Source of the DNA: Bacillota bacterium
Lineage (GTDB): Bacteria > Bacillota > Clostridia > Christensenellales > UMGS416
Direction: 5' to 3'
Length of the DNA: 46,533 nt
Assembly (NCBI GenBank): GCA_023410875.1
Contig: JAEYPH010000097.1
Span: 1-46,533, forward strand
This document shows, piece after piece, positions 15,323 through 24,235 of this stretch. A model generated the notes under the pieces. The model was not told where the DNA came from. It saw nothing but the letters and a program-made list of their open reading frames with translations, and searched no databases. A program made the translations under genes and the position numbers. Within the stretch, counting starts at the first letter, position 1, and each line of letters opens with the position of its first letter.

Positions 15323-16864
15323 ATGAAAAAAACCAATGCCCTGATCATCATGGATGGCTTCGGCTACCGTGAGGAGCGTGCCGGCAACGCCATCGTGCCG
15401 GAGAACATCCCCCATGTGCACAAGCTCATGAGCAGCTACCCGTGCGCGACCATCGGCGCCAGCGGCCTGGATGTGGGCCTGCCCCACGGCCAGATGGGCA
15501 ACAGTGAGGTCGGCCACACGAACATCGGCGCAGGGCGCATCGTGTATCAGGAGCTCACCCGCATAAGCCGCGAGATCGCCGACGGTACGTTCTACGAAAA
15601 CCCCGCGCTGCTCGGAGCCGTGCGCGGCGCCCTGGAGAAGGGGACCAAGCTGCACCTGATCGGCCTGGTCAGCGACGGCGGCGTGCACAGCCACATCGAC
15701 CATGTGGAGGGCCTGCTGCGCCTGGCCAAGAAGACCGGCCTGGAAAACGTGTTCGTGCACTGCCTGATGGATGGCCGCGACACGCCGCCCACCAGCGGCA
15801 AAGGATACATCCTGGACCTGGAAGCCCGCATGGAGAAGGTCGGCGTCGGGCGCATCGCGTCGGTCATGGGCCGCTACTGGTCCATGGACCGCGACAACCG
15901 ATGGGATCGCGTCAAGCGCGGCTATGACGCCATCGCCGACGGCGTGGGCCTGGAGGCCTGCTGCGCCGAGTGCGCCATGGAGGAATCCTACCGGCGCGGC
16001 GAGAACGATGAGTTTGTGCAGCCCACGGTCATCACCGACGACGGGGAGCCCGTGGCCAAGGTCGAGGAGGGGGACAGCATCGTCTTCTTCAACTTCCGCC
16101 CGGACCGCGCCCGCGAAATCACCCGCGCCTTCATCGAGCCGGGCTTTGCCGAGTTCGCCCGCGACGGCGGCTTTAAGCCCGTGCATTACGTCTCCATGAC
16201 GCAATATGATGTGAACTTCAAGAACCTGGAAGTCGCCTTCCGCCCCCAGAGCCTGGACAACACGCTGGGCCAGATCATAAGCGAACGGGGCTTGACGCAG
16301 CTGCGCATCGCCGAGACGGAGAAATACGCCCATGTGACGTTCTTCTTCAACGCCGGCCTGGAGCAGCCCTACCCCGGTGAGGACCGCGCGCTGATCCCCT
16401 CGCCCAAGGTTGCGACCTACGACCTCCAGCCCGAGATGAGCGCCTACGAGGTGGCTGCCGAGGCCGTGGCCCGGGTCAAGAGCGGCAAGTATGACCTGAT
16501 GATCCTGAACTTCGCCAACTGCGACATGGTGGGCCACACCGGCATCTTCGACGCGGCTTATAAGGCCGTACACGCCGTGGACGAGTGCGTGCACCAGGTT
16601 GTGGACGCGATACTGGCCCAGGGCGGCGCGGTTCTCTTGACCGCCGACCATGGCAACGCCGAGATGATGACCGACCCCGAGACCGGCGAACCCTTCACGG
16701 CCCACACGACCGGCCCGGTGCCCCTGGTGCTCATAGACGACAGCCGGCGCAGCGCGGAGCTGCGCCACGATGGCCGCCTGGCCGACCTGGCCCCCACGCT
16801 GCTGGACATCATGGGCATCCCCCAGCCGCCGGAGATGACCGGTGAGACTTTGATCAAGAAGTAG
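15323..16864 (+). CDS. gpmI: 2,3-bisphosphoglycerate-independent phosphoglycerate mutase
   Basis: 513 residues from ATG 15323; a GTG two codons earlier overlaps the weak Shine-Dalgarno and is less likely. Motifs are IIMDGFGYR (metal Asp), MGNSEVGHTNIGAGR with the catalytic Ser (about 60-70), LMDGRDTPP, and C-terminal TADHGNAE (metal ligands). The length is usual for the Mn-dependent mutase that interconverts 3- and 2-phosphoglycerate. It is last in the cggR operon, and an enolase gene does not follow. A hairpin at 16873-16900 probably ends the transcript. Confidence 0.97.
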   Translation: MKKTNALIIMDGFGYREERAGNAIVPENIPHVHKLMSSYPCATIGASGLDVGLPHGQMGNSEVGHTNIGAGRIVYQELTRISREIADGTFYENPALLGAVRGALEKGTKLHLIGLVSDGGVHSHIDHVEGLLRLAKKTGLENVFVHCLMDGRDTPPTSGKGYILDLEARMEKVGVGRIASVMGRYWSMDRDNRWDRVKRGYDAIADGVGLEACCAECAMEESYRRGENDEFVQPTVITDDGEPVAKVEEGDSIVFFNFRPDRAREITRAFIEPGFAEFARDGGFKPVHYVSMTQYDVNFKNLEVAFRPQSLDNTLGQIISERGLTQLRIAETEKYAHVTFFFNAGLEQPYPGEDRALIPSPKVATYDLQPEMSAYEVAAEAVARVKSGKYDLMILNFANCDMVGHTGIFDAAYKAVHAVDECVHQVVDAILAQGGAVLLTADHGNAEMMTDPETGEPFTAHTTGPVPLVLIDDSRRSAELRHDGRLADLAPTLLDIMGIPQPPEMTGETLIKK

Positions 16865-16872
16865 TTTTTATG

Positions 16873-16900
16873 GAAGAGGCGGGCGAGTGCCCGCTTCTTC
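16873..16900 (+). terminator. hairpin ending the glycolytic operon
   Basis: GAAGAGGCGGGC (16873-16884) pairs with GCCCGCTTCTTC (16889-16900) with one wobble, loop GAGT, 8 nt after the gpmI stop. The following bases are TCTGG, so there is no classic T tract. Confidence 0.55.
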
Positions 16901-16908
16901 TCTGGTTA

Positions 16909-17064
16909 TAGCCTTCCCCCTTGGGGGGCTGGTCGGATGCTGCGCATCCTGCTCGCCTCTGCATCCTAGAAGGTGGCGCGAAGTGCCGGATGAGGGGTAG
17001 GGGAGCACAATAGACACCTCATCAGTCGCCTGCGGCGACAGCTTCCCCTCCAGGGGAAGCCAAT
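16909..17064. repeat. interspersed multi-hairpin repeat (MITE-like), after gpmI
   Basis: This stretch folds into consecutive perfect small hairpins: GGATGC/GCATCC, GTCGCC/GGCGAC and GCTTCCCCT/AGGGGAAGC. GATGAGG and CCTCATC can pair at longer range. It contains no plausible gene. From general familiarity, similar sequences with TGATGAGG or CCTCATCAGTCGCC blocks are scattered through gut Clostridia genomes, but I cannot run the search. It shares its architecture, not its sequence, with the repeat at 37.87 kb. Confidence 0.55.
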
Positions 17065-17144
17065 AGAAGATTGAATATAACTTTCTGACCCCGATAAACA
17101 TCCCGAATGCTTTTACCCATCGCTCCATAAAATGAAGTCAGACT

Positions 17145-18344
17145 ATGAAACGTTTGACTTTTTTATTTTGCATCCTGATGCTGCTGACGCCGGCCGCGTG
17201 CGCGAGGAGGCCGGCGCCTGTTGTCACTTTGCCGCCATCGGCGGCAAGCGCGTCGCCTTCTGCAACGCCATCGCCCAGCCCAACACCCACGCCAACACCT
17301 TCACCTACGCCCACCCCCACGCCCGCGCCGGACCCGCTGGCCGGCTGGACGCTGAAGCGCAAGATCGCCCAGATGATCGTCGTCCGGGTGGAGGCCATCG
17401 CCGGCGAAGCGACGGCCAGAGCGGATGCGGCGCAGCTGCGCTCCCGCTACGAGGAAATCCCCGTTGGCGGGTTTATCTTCTTCGAGCAGGACATCGGCAG
17501 CAGGGCACAGACCCGCGACCTGGCGGATAGCCTGAGGGCACTGTCCGATGTGCCCATGTGGATCGGTGTGGACATGGAGGGCGGCGTCGTGAACCGCTTC
17601 CCCGAAGGCACGTTTCCCTATCTGTCGCCGGCGCTCGCGATGGCAAAGGAAAACACGCCCGACGGTGTGCATGACATCTACGAGCGCATGGGTATCGATC
17701 TGACGGCGTGGGGCTTCAATCTGGACTTTGCGCCGGTGGCCGACGTGTTTTCCAATCCCCAGAACGAGATCATCGGCGATCGGGCCTTCGGCACCACGCC
17801 CCAGGCTGCATCGCCCTATGTCGCGGCGGCAGCCAGAGGGCTGCTGGACGCGGGAGTTCAGCCGGTGCTCAAGCACTTTCCCGGCCACGGCGACACGTCC
17901 GCCGACACCCACAAGGGCGCGGTGATCGCCGGCAAAACGCTCAAGGAGATGGAGAGCTTCGAGTTTCTGCCCTTCCGGGCTGGGCTGCAGGCAGGCGCCA
18001 ACGCCGTGATGGCCGCCCATGTCATCTGCCCGAAGGTCACCGATGACGGCCTGCCGGCGTCCCTTTCGCGGGACATTTTGACCGGTGTATTGCGGGAGAA
18101 GCTGGGGTTTGATGGCGTCGTGTTCACCGACGCGCTGGACATGGGCGCGATCACGAAGTACTATACCTCTGACAAAGCAGCGGTGCAGGCCATCCTCGCC
18201 GGCGCCGACGTGCTGCTGATGCCCGACGATTGTGATCTGGCGTATGAAGGCGTGCTGGCGGCGGTGCAGGATGGGACCATTTCTGAGGAGCTCATCGACC
18301 AATCGGTTCGCAGAATACGCAAAGCGAAGGAGTCCATCCGGTAG
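17145..18344 (+). CDS. glycoside hydrolase family 3 lipoprotein (NagZ-like beta-N-acetylhexosaminidase)
   Basis: 399 residues. The N-terminal signal MKRLTFLFCILMLLTPAAC ends in a lipobox-like TPAAC (Cys19), so export and lipidation are expected. A Pro/Thr/Ser-rich tether follows (about 25-65), then a single GH3 domain. KHFPGHGDTSADTHKG (about 243-258) contains the Asp/His catalytic loop typical of NagZ-type enzymes, and TDALDMGAI (about 327) holds the nucleophile Asp. These enzymes release GlcNAc from peptidoglycan fragments on the outer face of the membrane. The Shine-Dalgarno is weak. It ends 50 nt before the DinB-like pseudogene. Confidence 0.9.
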   Translation: MKRLTFLFCILMLLTPAACARRPAPVVTLPPSAASASPSATPSPSPTPTPTPSPTPTPTPAPDPLAGWTLKRKIAQMIVVRVEAIAGEATARADAAQLRSRYEEIPVGGFIFFEQDIGSRAQTRDLADSLRALSDVPMWIGVDMEGGVVNRFPEGTFPYLSPALAMAKENTPDGVHDIYERMGIDLTAWGFNLDFAPVADVFSNPQNEIIGDRAFGTTPQAASPYVAAAARGLLDAGVQPVLKHFPGHGDTSADTHKGAVIAGKTLKEMESFEFLPFRAGLQAGANAVMAAHVICPKVTDDGLPASLSRDILTGVLREKLGFDGVVFTDALDMGAITKYYTSDKAAVQAILAGADVLLMPDDCDLAYEGVLAAVQDGTISEELIDQSVRRIRKAKESIR

Positions 18345-18394
18345 TATAATAGAATAACCCGGAGGGGGAATTGAGAAAGAATCGAGGGGCAAAT

Positions 18395-18899
18395 ATGAGC
18401 CGCGAGCTGATTATTGCCATCAGAAAACAGACGGAAAGTCCTATTTGACAATGCCGCCATCATGCTCCATACCTGCAATCTGGATTATGTGCTGTGCGAT
18501 ATGCCGGTGTGGAAACACGTCTATCACACGCTGCACTCCTGTGACCGATGGTATATCAACCCCAATCGGTATACCGAGCCGGATTTTCATGAACCCAATC
18601 TGAACTCGCTGGATATCGAAAGTGGGAAAGTCCTTTCCAGACAGGAATTGTTGCAGTACCTTGAAGCAATACGAAACAAAATTCTGGCATATTTGGATTC
18701 TCTTACAGACGATATACTCTACGAGATACCGCCCGAGTGCAATGGGAACAGATTGACGCTGATCCTTTCGCAATTCCGCCATTTCTATGCCCACTTGGGC
18801 AACATCAACGCCACGACAATCATGCAGACCAATCAATGGCCGCGGGTCATCGGGCACACCGGGCGTAGCGGCTCTTCCACCGAAGGCTTTTTTGAGTAA
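18395..18899 (+). pseudogene. DinB-like protein gene with an apparent single-base frameshift
   Basis: A good GAGGGG precedes ATG 18395, which opens MSRELIIAIRKQTESPI and then stops. The next frame continues with LFDNAAIMLHTCNLDYVLC and stays open to 18899. Removing one C from the TCC at 18439-18441 joins them as QTES-LFDNAAIM, giving one protein of about 168 residues. The body (DMPVWKHVYHTLHSCDRWY, later QFRHFYAHLGNIN) has the spaced His residues of DinB/YfiT-type metal-binding four-helix proteins. A TTG-started version of the second frame exists, but it lacks the natural N-terminus. The base composition is lower in GC than the neighbours. Real inactivation and sequencing error cannot be separated here. 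Confidence 0.7.
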
Positions 18900-19018
18900 A
18901 GCCGGTTTGTAAGCTGAATCAGTATCTCGGTATCTCGGTCTCGTATGCTTGCGCGGCCTGTGCCATACTTTTCACCGAACCTACACATTACCAGACGCAT
19001 TTCTGCATTCATTTCTGT

Positions 19019-19024
19019 TATAAT
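19019..19024 (+). promoter_or_regulatory. -10 box upstream of the foldase gene
   Basis: A perfect TATAAT lies 43 nt before the start of the PrsA-like gene. The -35 position is poor (CGCATT at 17-nt spacing), so this is a partial promoter call. Confidence 0.4.
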
Positions 19025-19067
19025 AAACATTATGCATTTGCATGGATCAAACCAAGGAGCGTGACCA

Positions 19068-20339
19068 ATGAAGAAAATTCGATTGCTGGCCATTGCGCTG
19101 TGCGCCGTTGTGCTGGTCGGCAGCGTGCTCAGCGGCTGCCAGAGCAAGCCTATCGTCGTCGGCCAGGTCGGCAAGGTGAATGTCACCAGCAAGGACGTCG
19201 ATCTGTTCGCCAGCTTCATTCTGATGAACAACTACATGACCAGAGCCGACATCACCGACCCGGAAATCATGAAGCAGCTGATGACGCAGTCGCTGGAAGA
19301 GGCGACGACCTATGAGGCGCTGATGCAGAAGGGCAAGCAGCTGGGCGCGGCGCCCTTAAGCGCCGACGAACAGAAGGAGATCACCGACCAGGTCAATGGC
19401 TACATCGATTCTCTCAAGGAATCCTTCCAGGCCGAGGCCGACGACAAGGCGTCCAAGGACAAATCGGTGGACCCGGACAAGGAAGTTCAGAAGATGGTGG
19501 ACGCCAAGCTGAAGGAAGACGGCCTGACTACCGACGGCCTGATCCAACTGCTGACCTTCTTCAAGGTGGAGGAAAAGCTCAGGGCCGAGGCCGATAAAAA
19601 CATTTCCTTGACCGACGAGGAAGTCCAGAAAGCCTACGACGATCTGGTGGCCAGCCAGAAGGAGAGCTTTGACGCCGACGGCGCGGCCTATGAGGAGGCC
19701 CAGGGCGCCGGTGAGACCATCGTCTACGTGCCCGCAGGGTTCCGCTATGTCAAGCACATCCTGGTCGCGCTGTCCGAGGACGATCAGAACGCCATCTACT
19801 CCGCCCAGAGCTCCGGCGACGCCGAGGGGGCCAAGAAGCTGCGCGACGAGGCGCTGCCCAAGATCAAAACCAAGGCCGACGAGGCGCTGGCCAAGGCTCG
19901 CGGCGGTCAGGATTTCGATGCGCTGATCACTGAATATGGCGAGGACCCCGGCATGACGCAGGAGCCGGCCAAGACCAGCGGCTATCAGTTGGGCAGCTCC
20001 ACGGCCTTTGTGGAGGAATTCAAGGAAGCGGCGCTCAAGCTGGCCAAGATTGGCGACATCACCGACCTCGTGGCCTCCGACTTCGGCTACCACATCATCA
20101 AGTGGGTGAGCGACGTGAAGCCCGGGCCGGTGGCGCTGGACCAGGTGAAGGACGTGCTCAAGGAATCGGCGCTGGCCGATAAGCAGAACGAAAACTGGGC
20201 CAAGACCGTGGAGCAGTGGAAGACCGAGATCGGCGTGACGACCTATCCGGACAAGCTGGCCACGCTGCCGCCCCAGGCCGCCACGCCCACGCCGGAAGGG
20301 GATGTGCCGGAAGACGCTGCCACTCCCGCCGCGTCCTAA
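19068..20339 (+). CDS. PrsA/SurA-like peptidylprolyl isomerase lipoprotein
   Basis: 423 residues. The signal peptide ends in the lipobox LSGC (Cys24), so it should be anchored on the outer face of the membrane. A SurA-type N-terminal helical chaperone part (about 30-215) precedes a parvulin rotamase domain (about 225-350: FRYVKHILVAL, GGQDFDALITEYGEDPGM, FVEEFKEAALKLAKIGDI, SDFGYHIIKW). It ends in a Pro/Thr/Ala-rich tail. The parvulin domain is interrupted by a charged insert around 240-275. PrsA proteins help secreted proteins fold after Sec export. AAGGAG lies upstream of the ATG. A strong terminator follows. Confidence 0.92.
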   Translation: MKKIRLLAIALCAVVLVGSVLSGCQSKPIVVGQVGKVNVTSKDVDLFASFILMNNYMTRADITDPEIMKQLMTQSLEEATTYEALMQKGKQLGAAPLSADEQKEITDQVNGYIDSLKESFQAEADDKASKDKSVDPDKEVQKMVDAKLKEDGLTTDGLIQLLTFFKVEEKLRAEADKNISLTDEEVQKAYDDLVASQKESFDADGAAYEEAQGAGETIVYVPAGFRYVKHILVALSEDDQNAIYSAQSSGDAEGAKKLRDEALPKIKTKADEALAKARGGQDFDALITEYGEDPGMTQEPAKTSGYQLGSSTAFVEEFKEAALKLAKIGDITDLVASDFGYHIIKWVSDVKPGPVALDQVKDVLKESALADKQNENWAKTVEQWKTEIGVTTYPDKLATLPPQAATPTPEGDVPEDAATPAAS

Positions 20340-20357
20340 CCAACAACCGTTTGCTGC

Positions 20358-20389
20358 AAATGCCCGCCGATGCAAATCGGCGGGCATTT
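20358..20389. terminator. strong hairpin between convergent genes
   Basis: AAATGCCCGCCGAT (20358-20371) pairs perfectly over 14 bp with ATCGGCGGGCATTT (20376-20389), loop GCAA, 18 nt after the foldase stop. The A/T-flanked stem could terminate in both directions between the foldase and S41 genes. Confidence 0.7.
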
Positions 20390-20453
20390 GATCTTCAAAG
20401 AGTTGTGTTATGGATGACGAGTTTGATTTGCTGACAACGCCGGGCGTTCGGCT

Positions 20454-21791
20454 TTATTTTTGCGCCTCCCGGTACAGCGCCTCCATCACGCCGTCGCCGT
20501 CGGCGGTCACGGCTGTGGGGATGTCCGGCTGCAGCGCATCCTCGTTGGTGCGCGCCGCGTCTGGGCGGGTGAACTGCTTGTAGGTCACCGTGAGCGCCAG
20601 GGCGCTCTGGGGCAGCTGGTAGTGCAGCGTGTCGCCGTACATGGAGGGACTGTTGCCTGGCGCTTGGCCGATCACGCGGCACAGGCCGTTGTCGCGCAGC
20701 ACCACGGCGAACTGCGTGGCCGAGCTGAACGTGCGCCCGCCGGTCAGCACATACACGTCGCCATCGAACACCAACCCCTCGGCGGGCTTAACGTTGGTCT
20801 GTTGGGGTGCGAAGCGCAGCACCAGCGGTCCCAGGCGCATGGCTGCGCCGTAGTCCACGTAGCTGCGCGCGTTCAGATAGCGCAGAAATTCGCCAATGAC
20901 CGTGGAATTACCGCCGCCGTTGTTGCGCAGGTCCAGCGCGATGGCGCCCAGGCCGGCCTTTTTGACGTCCGTGAAGAAGTTCTTGAGCGTCTCACGATAG
21001 ACGTCGTTGTTGTCGCAGGCATCCAGCGTCAGCACGCCCAGGCCGTGTTCGCCGTCGATGTCATAGCGCACGAAGGGCTGCTGCGCGCTCTGGCCGGTTG
21101 CCGGCGCGTAGGGCAGCTCGGTGCTCTCGGGTATCAAGGTGCGCCAGGACACCTGCAACGCGTCGCCGGGCTCAGCGCCCAGCCAGCGCAGGCCCTGGGG
21201 CGTGCGCACATAGTTCGGGAAGGCATAGCGAGCGCGGGACAGGTTCTCGTAGCCGTATTGCGACAGGAAGCGCTCGTAGAGCTCGTCCACGGGCACGCCG
21301 GCCAAAGCAGCTACAGGCTTTCCGCTGTGCTGCCCGCCGATGGCCAGCAGGCCGCCTTCGGTCATCACGAAGGCCTGCTCCACCTGTGTGGCGTCTCCGC
21401 CGCCTCTGATATAGCCCAGCGCCGCGTGGCCGTCGCCCAGAGGCTTGAGGATGCGGCTGCCAGCCCGCCACATATCCAGCACGGTGGGCGCAACGCTTAA
21501 GCTTTCCAGCTCTGCGTGGTATTGCGCCTCCACCGCCGCCGGCAGGCCCTTCTCTGCCGATACATGGTGGGCCCGCACGCGCTCCACCAGGAAGGCAAGG
21601 TCCTCCCGGGCCTGCTGCGGCGTCAAGGCCCGGTCCAGCGGCGCTGAAGGCTTCATGTCCCGCCACGCCATGGCGCCGCGGTGGGGGTTCCACCAGAACC
21701 ACAGCCCGCCGGCCACGGCCAGCAGCGCCACCAGCGCGATGCCTGCGTACAGTAGAATCCTTGCCTTGCGGCGGGGCTTTCCGTTGGTCAT
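20454..21791 (-). CDS. membrane-anchored S41 (C-terminal processing) family peptidase-like protein
   Basis: 445 residues. A basic N-terminus and one membrane segment (about 11-30, ending GGLWFWW) place the domain outside the cell. The peptidase part contains LDLRNNGGGN (about 285) and TGGRTFSSATQF (about 353), the S41 segment with the catalytic Ser, as in the tail-specific protease/IRBP-like group. No PDZ domain is evident. The substrate is unknown. The ATG has AGGAGG about 4 nt upstream. It is the third gene of a minus-strand group after the transporter and the deacetylase, 89 nt from the latter. Confidence 0.85.
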   Translation of the reverse strand: MTNGKPRRKARILLYAGIALVALLAVAGGLWFWWNPHRGAMAWRDMKPSAPLDRALTPQQAREDLAFLVERVRAHHVSAEKGLPAAVEAQYHAELESLSVAPTVLDMWRAGSRILKPLGDGHAALGYIRGGGDATQVEQAFVMTEGGLLAIGGQHSGKPVAALAGVPVDELYERFLSQYGYENLSRARYAFPNYVRTPQGLRWLGAEPGDALQVSWRTLIPESTELPYAPATGQSAQQPFVRYDIDGEHGLGVLTLDACDNNDVYRETLKNFFTDVKKAGLGAIALDLRNNGGGNSTVIGEFLRYLNARSYVDYGAAMRLGPLVLRFAPQQTNVKPAEGLVFDGDVYVLTGGRTFSSATQFAVVLRDNGLCRVIGQAPGNSPSMYGDTLHYQLPQSALALTVTYKQFTRPDAARTNEDALQPDIPTAVTADGDGVMEALYREAQK

Positions 21792-21880
21792 AAGGCCTCC
21801 TGCATATGCACTCTATTGGAAATGGATCGGGTTTCTGAGCATGGCTGTCATCAGGCGTCAGGCCGCTCTCGGTTCTACAT

Positions 21881-22762
21881 TCACAGCCCGCGCCGGCCCC
21901 GCAGCGGCGCATCCCGCCAGTTGGTCAGGCGCAAGCCTTCCTGCTCCAGCGCGCGGGCGAACTCACCGGATTGCAGAAAGCGCATCTCCCACAGCCGCTT
22001 GTGCCATTGGGCGGACCAGGCCAGCGCCTGCGGGTCCTCCAGGGCCGGGTGCAGGAACAGCTCGGTGACGCCGGGCTTCAAGGCGCGCAGCCCCCGCAGA
22101 TAATAATCCCGCAGGCCTTCATATCCGCCGCAGCGCTCGGCGGGGAAGGGGTTCGTGAGCATGTCGTCGGGCAGCGCCACGCCGTGCAGCCGGCCCATGG
22201 CCGCGATGGCGCGGTGGGCAGCGCCCAGCGCCGGGTTATAGCCCTCGCCGAACTGCCGTCGCAGGAAATCCCCCCGCAGCGGGAAGCGGAAGGGCAGCCC
22301 CAGCCGCCGGCACAGGCGAAAGGCGTTCAGAAAGAACAGCCGGCCGTTGGCTCCATACAGCGTGCCGCCGTGGCTGTCGGCGTGGTCGATCGCGCAGCCC
22401 CGGTCCAGCAGGAAACGCGCCTGTGCCGTGAGTTCGTTGGTCACGTCGGCGGACCGGGCTGCCTTGCGCAGCGCTCCAGCGTCGGCGCGCAAGCCGTCCT
22501 GCGCCCACAGCGATGCCGAGCGCTCCCGCGGGGCCGCGCCCCGCCAGGGCTGCTGCGGCCAATCGCTGTGCAGCGTCCAGTGCACGCCCACGCTCAGGCG
22601 CTGCCGGGCGGCCAGCGCCGCAGCTTCGGCCGCCGTGGCACCCACGGCCAGCAGCGAGCAGCTTGTTACGCGGCCTTGTGAGAACAGCTCCATCACCGCC
22701 CGGTTGACGCTCTCCCGGTCGCCAAAGTCGTCGGCGTTGATGATGAGCCAGCGCTGGTTCAT
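21881..22762 (-). CDS. ChbG/YdjC-family carbohydrate deacetylase
   Basis: 293 residues. IINADDFGDRESVNRAV at the N-terminus holds the metal-binding Asp pair of the family. GVHWTL (about 59), DHADSHGGTLYG (about 126-137) and ELFLHPA (about 242) supply the remaining His ligands and active-site residues. ChbG/YdjC enzymes deacetylate acetylated oligosaccharides such as chitobiose. It overlaps the upstream sugar-transporter gene by 4 nt (ATGA), so it is probably coupled to uptake of an acetylated or amino sugar; that substrate assignment is inference. Confidence 0.9.
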   Translation of the reverse strand: MNQRWLIINADDFGDRESVNRAVMELFSQGRVTSCSLLAVGATAAEAAALAARQRLSVGVHWTLHSDWPQQPWRGAAPRERSASLWAQDGLRADAGALRKAARSADVTNELTAQARFLLDRGCAIDHADSHGGTLYGANGRLFFLNAFRLCRRLGLPFRFPLRGDFLRRQFGEGYNPALGAAHRAIAAMGRLHGVALPDDMLTNPFPAERCGGYEGLRDYYLRGLRALKPGVTELFLHPALEDPQALAWSAQWHKRLWEMRFLQSGEFARALEQEGLRLTNWRDAPLRGRRGL

Positions 22763-24084
22763 GGCTGGGCGGAGGCGCTCTTGTCGGCGGGCAGATCGCT
22801 TTTCTTCTCACCGGGGAAGCGCATCAGCATAGAGAACACGATGCTAAGCACCATAGCCCCCAGCGGGAACAGCACCAGCAGGAAGCGGGCGGCCGCGCCG
22901 GGGTTTGGGCCAGGCTGTTGGCCGCTGACAAAGCCATACAACCCATTGACCAGGAAGAAAGCAAGGCTCACGAAAAGGCCGCTCAGGCGGTTCATGAAGC
23001 CCATGGCCGAGCTGTAAATGCCCTCGCGGCGCAGGTTGTGGCGGCGGGTGTCCTCATCCATGATGCGCGCGCCGATCAGATCCATCGTGGACATCACGCC
23101 GGCCATGCCCAGGCCCACGACGCAGCTGGCGGCGACCGTGAACACCAGCGTGTTGGCGAAGAACAGTGGCACAAAGCCCACGGCCAGCACGAGCAGCGCC
23201 GTGCGCCACACCGGCATCAGCGTGTAGTGGCGCACCAGCGCCGCCCACAGCGCCACCGCGGCTATGGCCACCAGCAGCACCGTGCCCAGCAGAATCGTCG
23301 TGTTGCCGTCGGACAGGCCCAGCCTGTATTTCACGAAGAACGGCACCGCCTGCATCACCAGCGCCATGGCTGCGCTGTAGAAGGCGTTGGTGAGGCCGAA
23401 CACCCAAAACTTCGGGTTGGTCAGCATGACTTTAAGGCTGTTCCATAGTTTGGGTTTCTCCATGTGTTGGGCCTGGGGCATCTCCCGGCAGCCCAGCGCC
23501 ATGTAGACGATGACGCCGGCGCCCAGCAGCCCATAGGCCAGTGCGGTCGTGGAATAACCCAGTTGGCTGGCGATCAGCGGCGTCAGCGCGATGCTGATGA
23601 CCATGGCCACCAACTGGAAGCCCTGGCGCAGGGCGTTGGTGCGGGCGCGCAGAGCGTCGCCCTGGAAGAGCTCCGGGAACAGCGCGCCATAGTTGGCGTT
23701 GATCAGCGAATCCAGCGTGCCGGTCAGGCAGTACATCAGCAGCATGTATACGAGCAGCTGTGTCTGGCCCCCCAGCGCCGGCGGGTTGTAGAACAGGATG
23801 AAGGCAACGGCCAGCAGCGGCGCGCCGATCAGCAGCCACGGGCGCCGCCGTCCCCAGGGCGAGCGCGTGCGATCGCTCAAGAAGCCGTAGACCGGGTTGT
23901 CGATGGCATCCAGAAAGGCATAGACCAGCAGCACCAGCGCATAGTTCGTCGTCGTGAGCCCCAGGCTGTCCACATAGAACTTGGCGGCGAAGGCCTTGAA
24001 CATGTTGATGGGGATGGATGTGCCGAACATGCCGAAGGCATAGCGCAGGGAGCTGGTGGGCTTGGGCGCGGATACGGGTTCCAT
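22759..24084 (-). CDS. GPH-family (MelB-like) sugar:cation symporter, MFS fold
   Basis: 441 residues from ATG 24084, chosen because GGGGAG lies 9 nt upstream; an ATG seven codons earlier (24105) has no Shine-Dalgarno. About twelve hydrophobic segments are visible. The first half contains DAIDNPVYGFLSDRTRSPWG, followed by RRRP, the loop signature of glycoside-pentoside-hexuronide symporters. It would import a sugar with Na+ or H+. It is coupled to the ChbG-like deacetylase downstream. The divergent region toward ispE carries SR1 copy B. Confidence 0.9.
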   Translation of the reverse strand: MEPVSAPKPTSSLRYAFGMFGTSIPINMFKAFAAKFYVDSLGLTTTNYALVLLVYAFLDAIDNPVYGFLSDRTRSPWGRRRPWLLIGAPLLAVAFILFYNPPALGGQTQLLVYMLLMYCLTGTLDSLINANYGALFPELFQGDALRARTNALRQGFQLVAMVISIALTPLIASQLGYSTTALAYGLLGAGVIVYMALGCREMPQAQHMEKPKLWNSLKVMLTNPKFWVFGLTNAFYSAAMALVMQAVPFFVKYRLGLSDGNTTILLGTVLLVAIAAVALWAALVRHYTLMPVWRTALLVLAVGFVPLFFANTLVFTVAASCVVGLGMAGVMSTMDLIGARIMDEDTRRHNLRREGIYSSAMGFMNRLSGLFVSLAFFLVNGLYGFVSGQQPGPNPGAAARFLLVLFPLGAMVLSIVFSMLMRFPGEKKSDLPADKSASAQP

Positions 24085-24235
24085 GGGCTCGCTCTCCCCT
24101 TCCATAGATTGGTTTGATGATATAAAACAAGTGTAGAAGCCGTATTCGCTTTCGTCAATGGATTCGGGATTAATTCACGTCTATTTTACATAGGGCACTA
24201 AATGTATAAAGTGCGTACTTCAATGAGTGGCCAGG

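Noticed and set aside
18414..18430. TTG start as the true start of the DinB-like gene
   Set aside because: The upstream ATG 18395 has a good ribosome binding site and encodes a plausible N-terminus that joins the body after one base correction.
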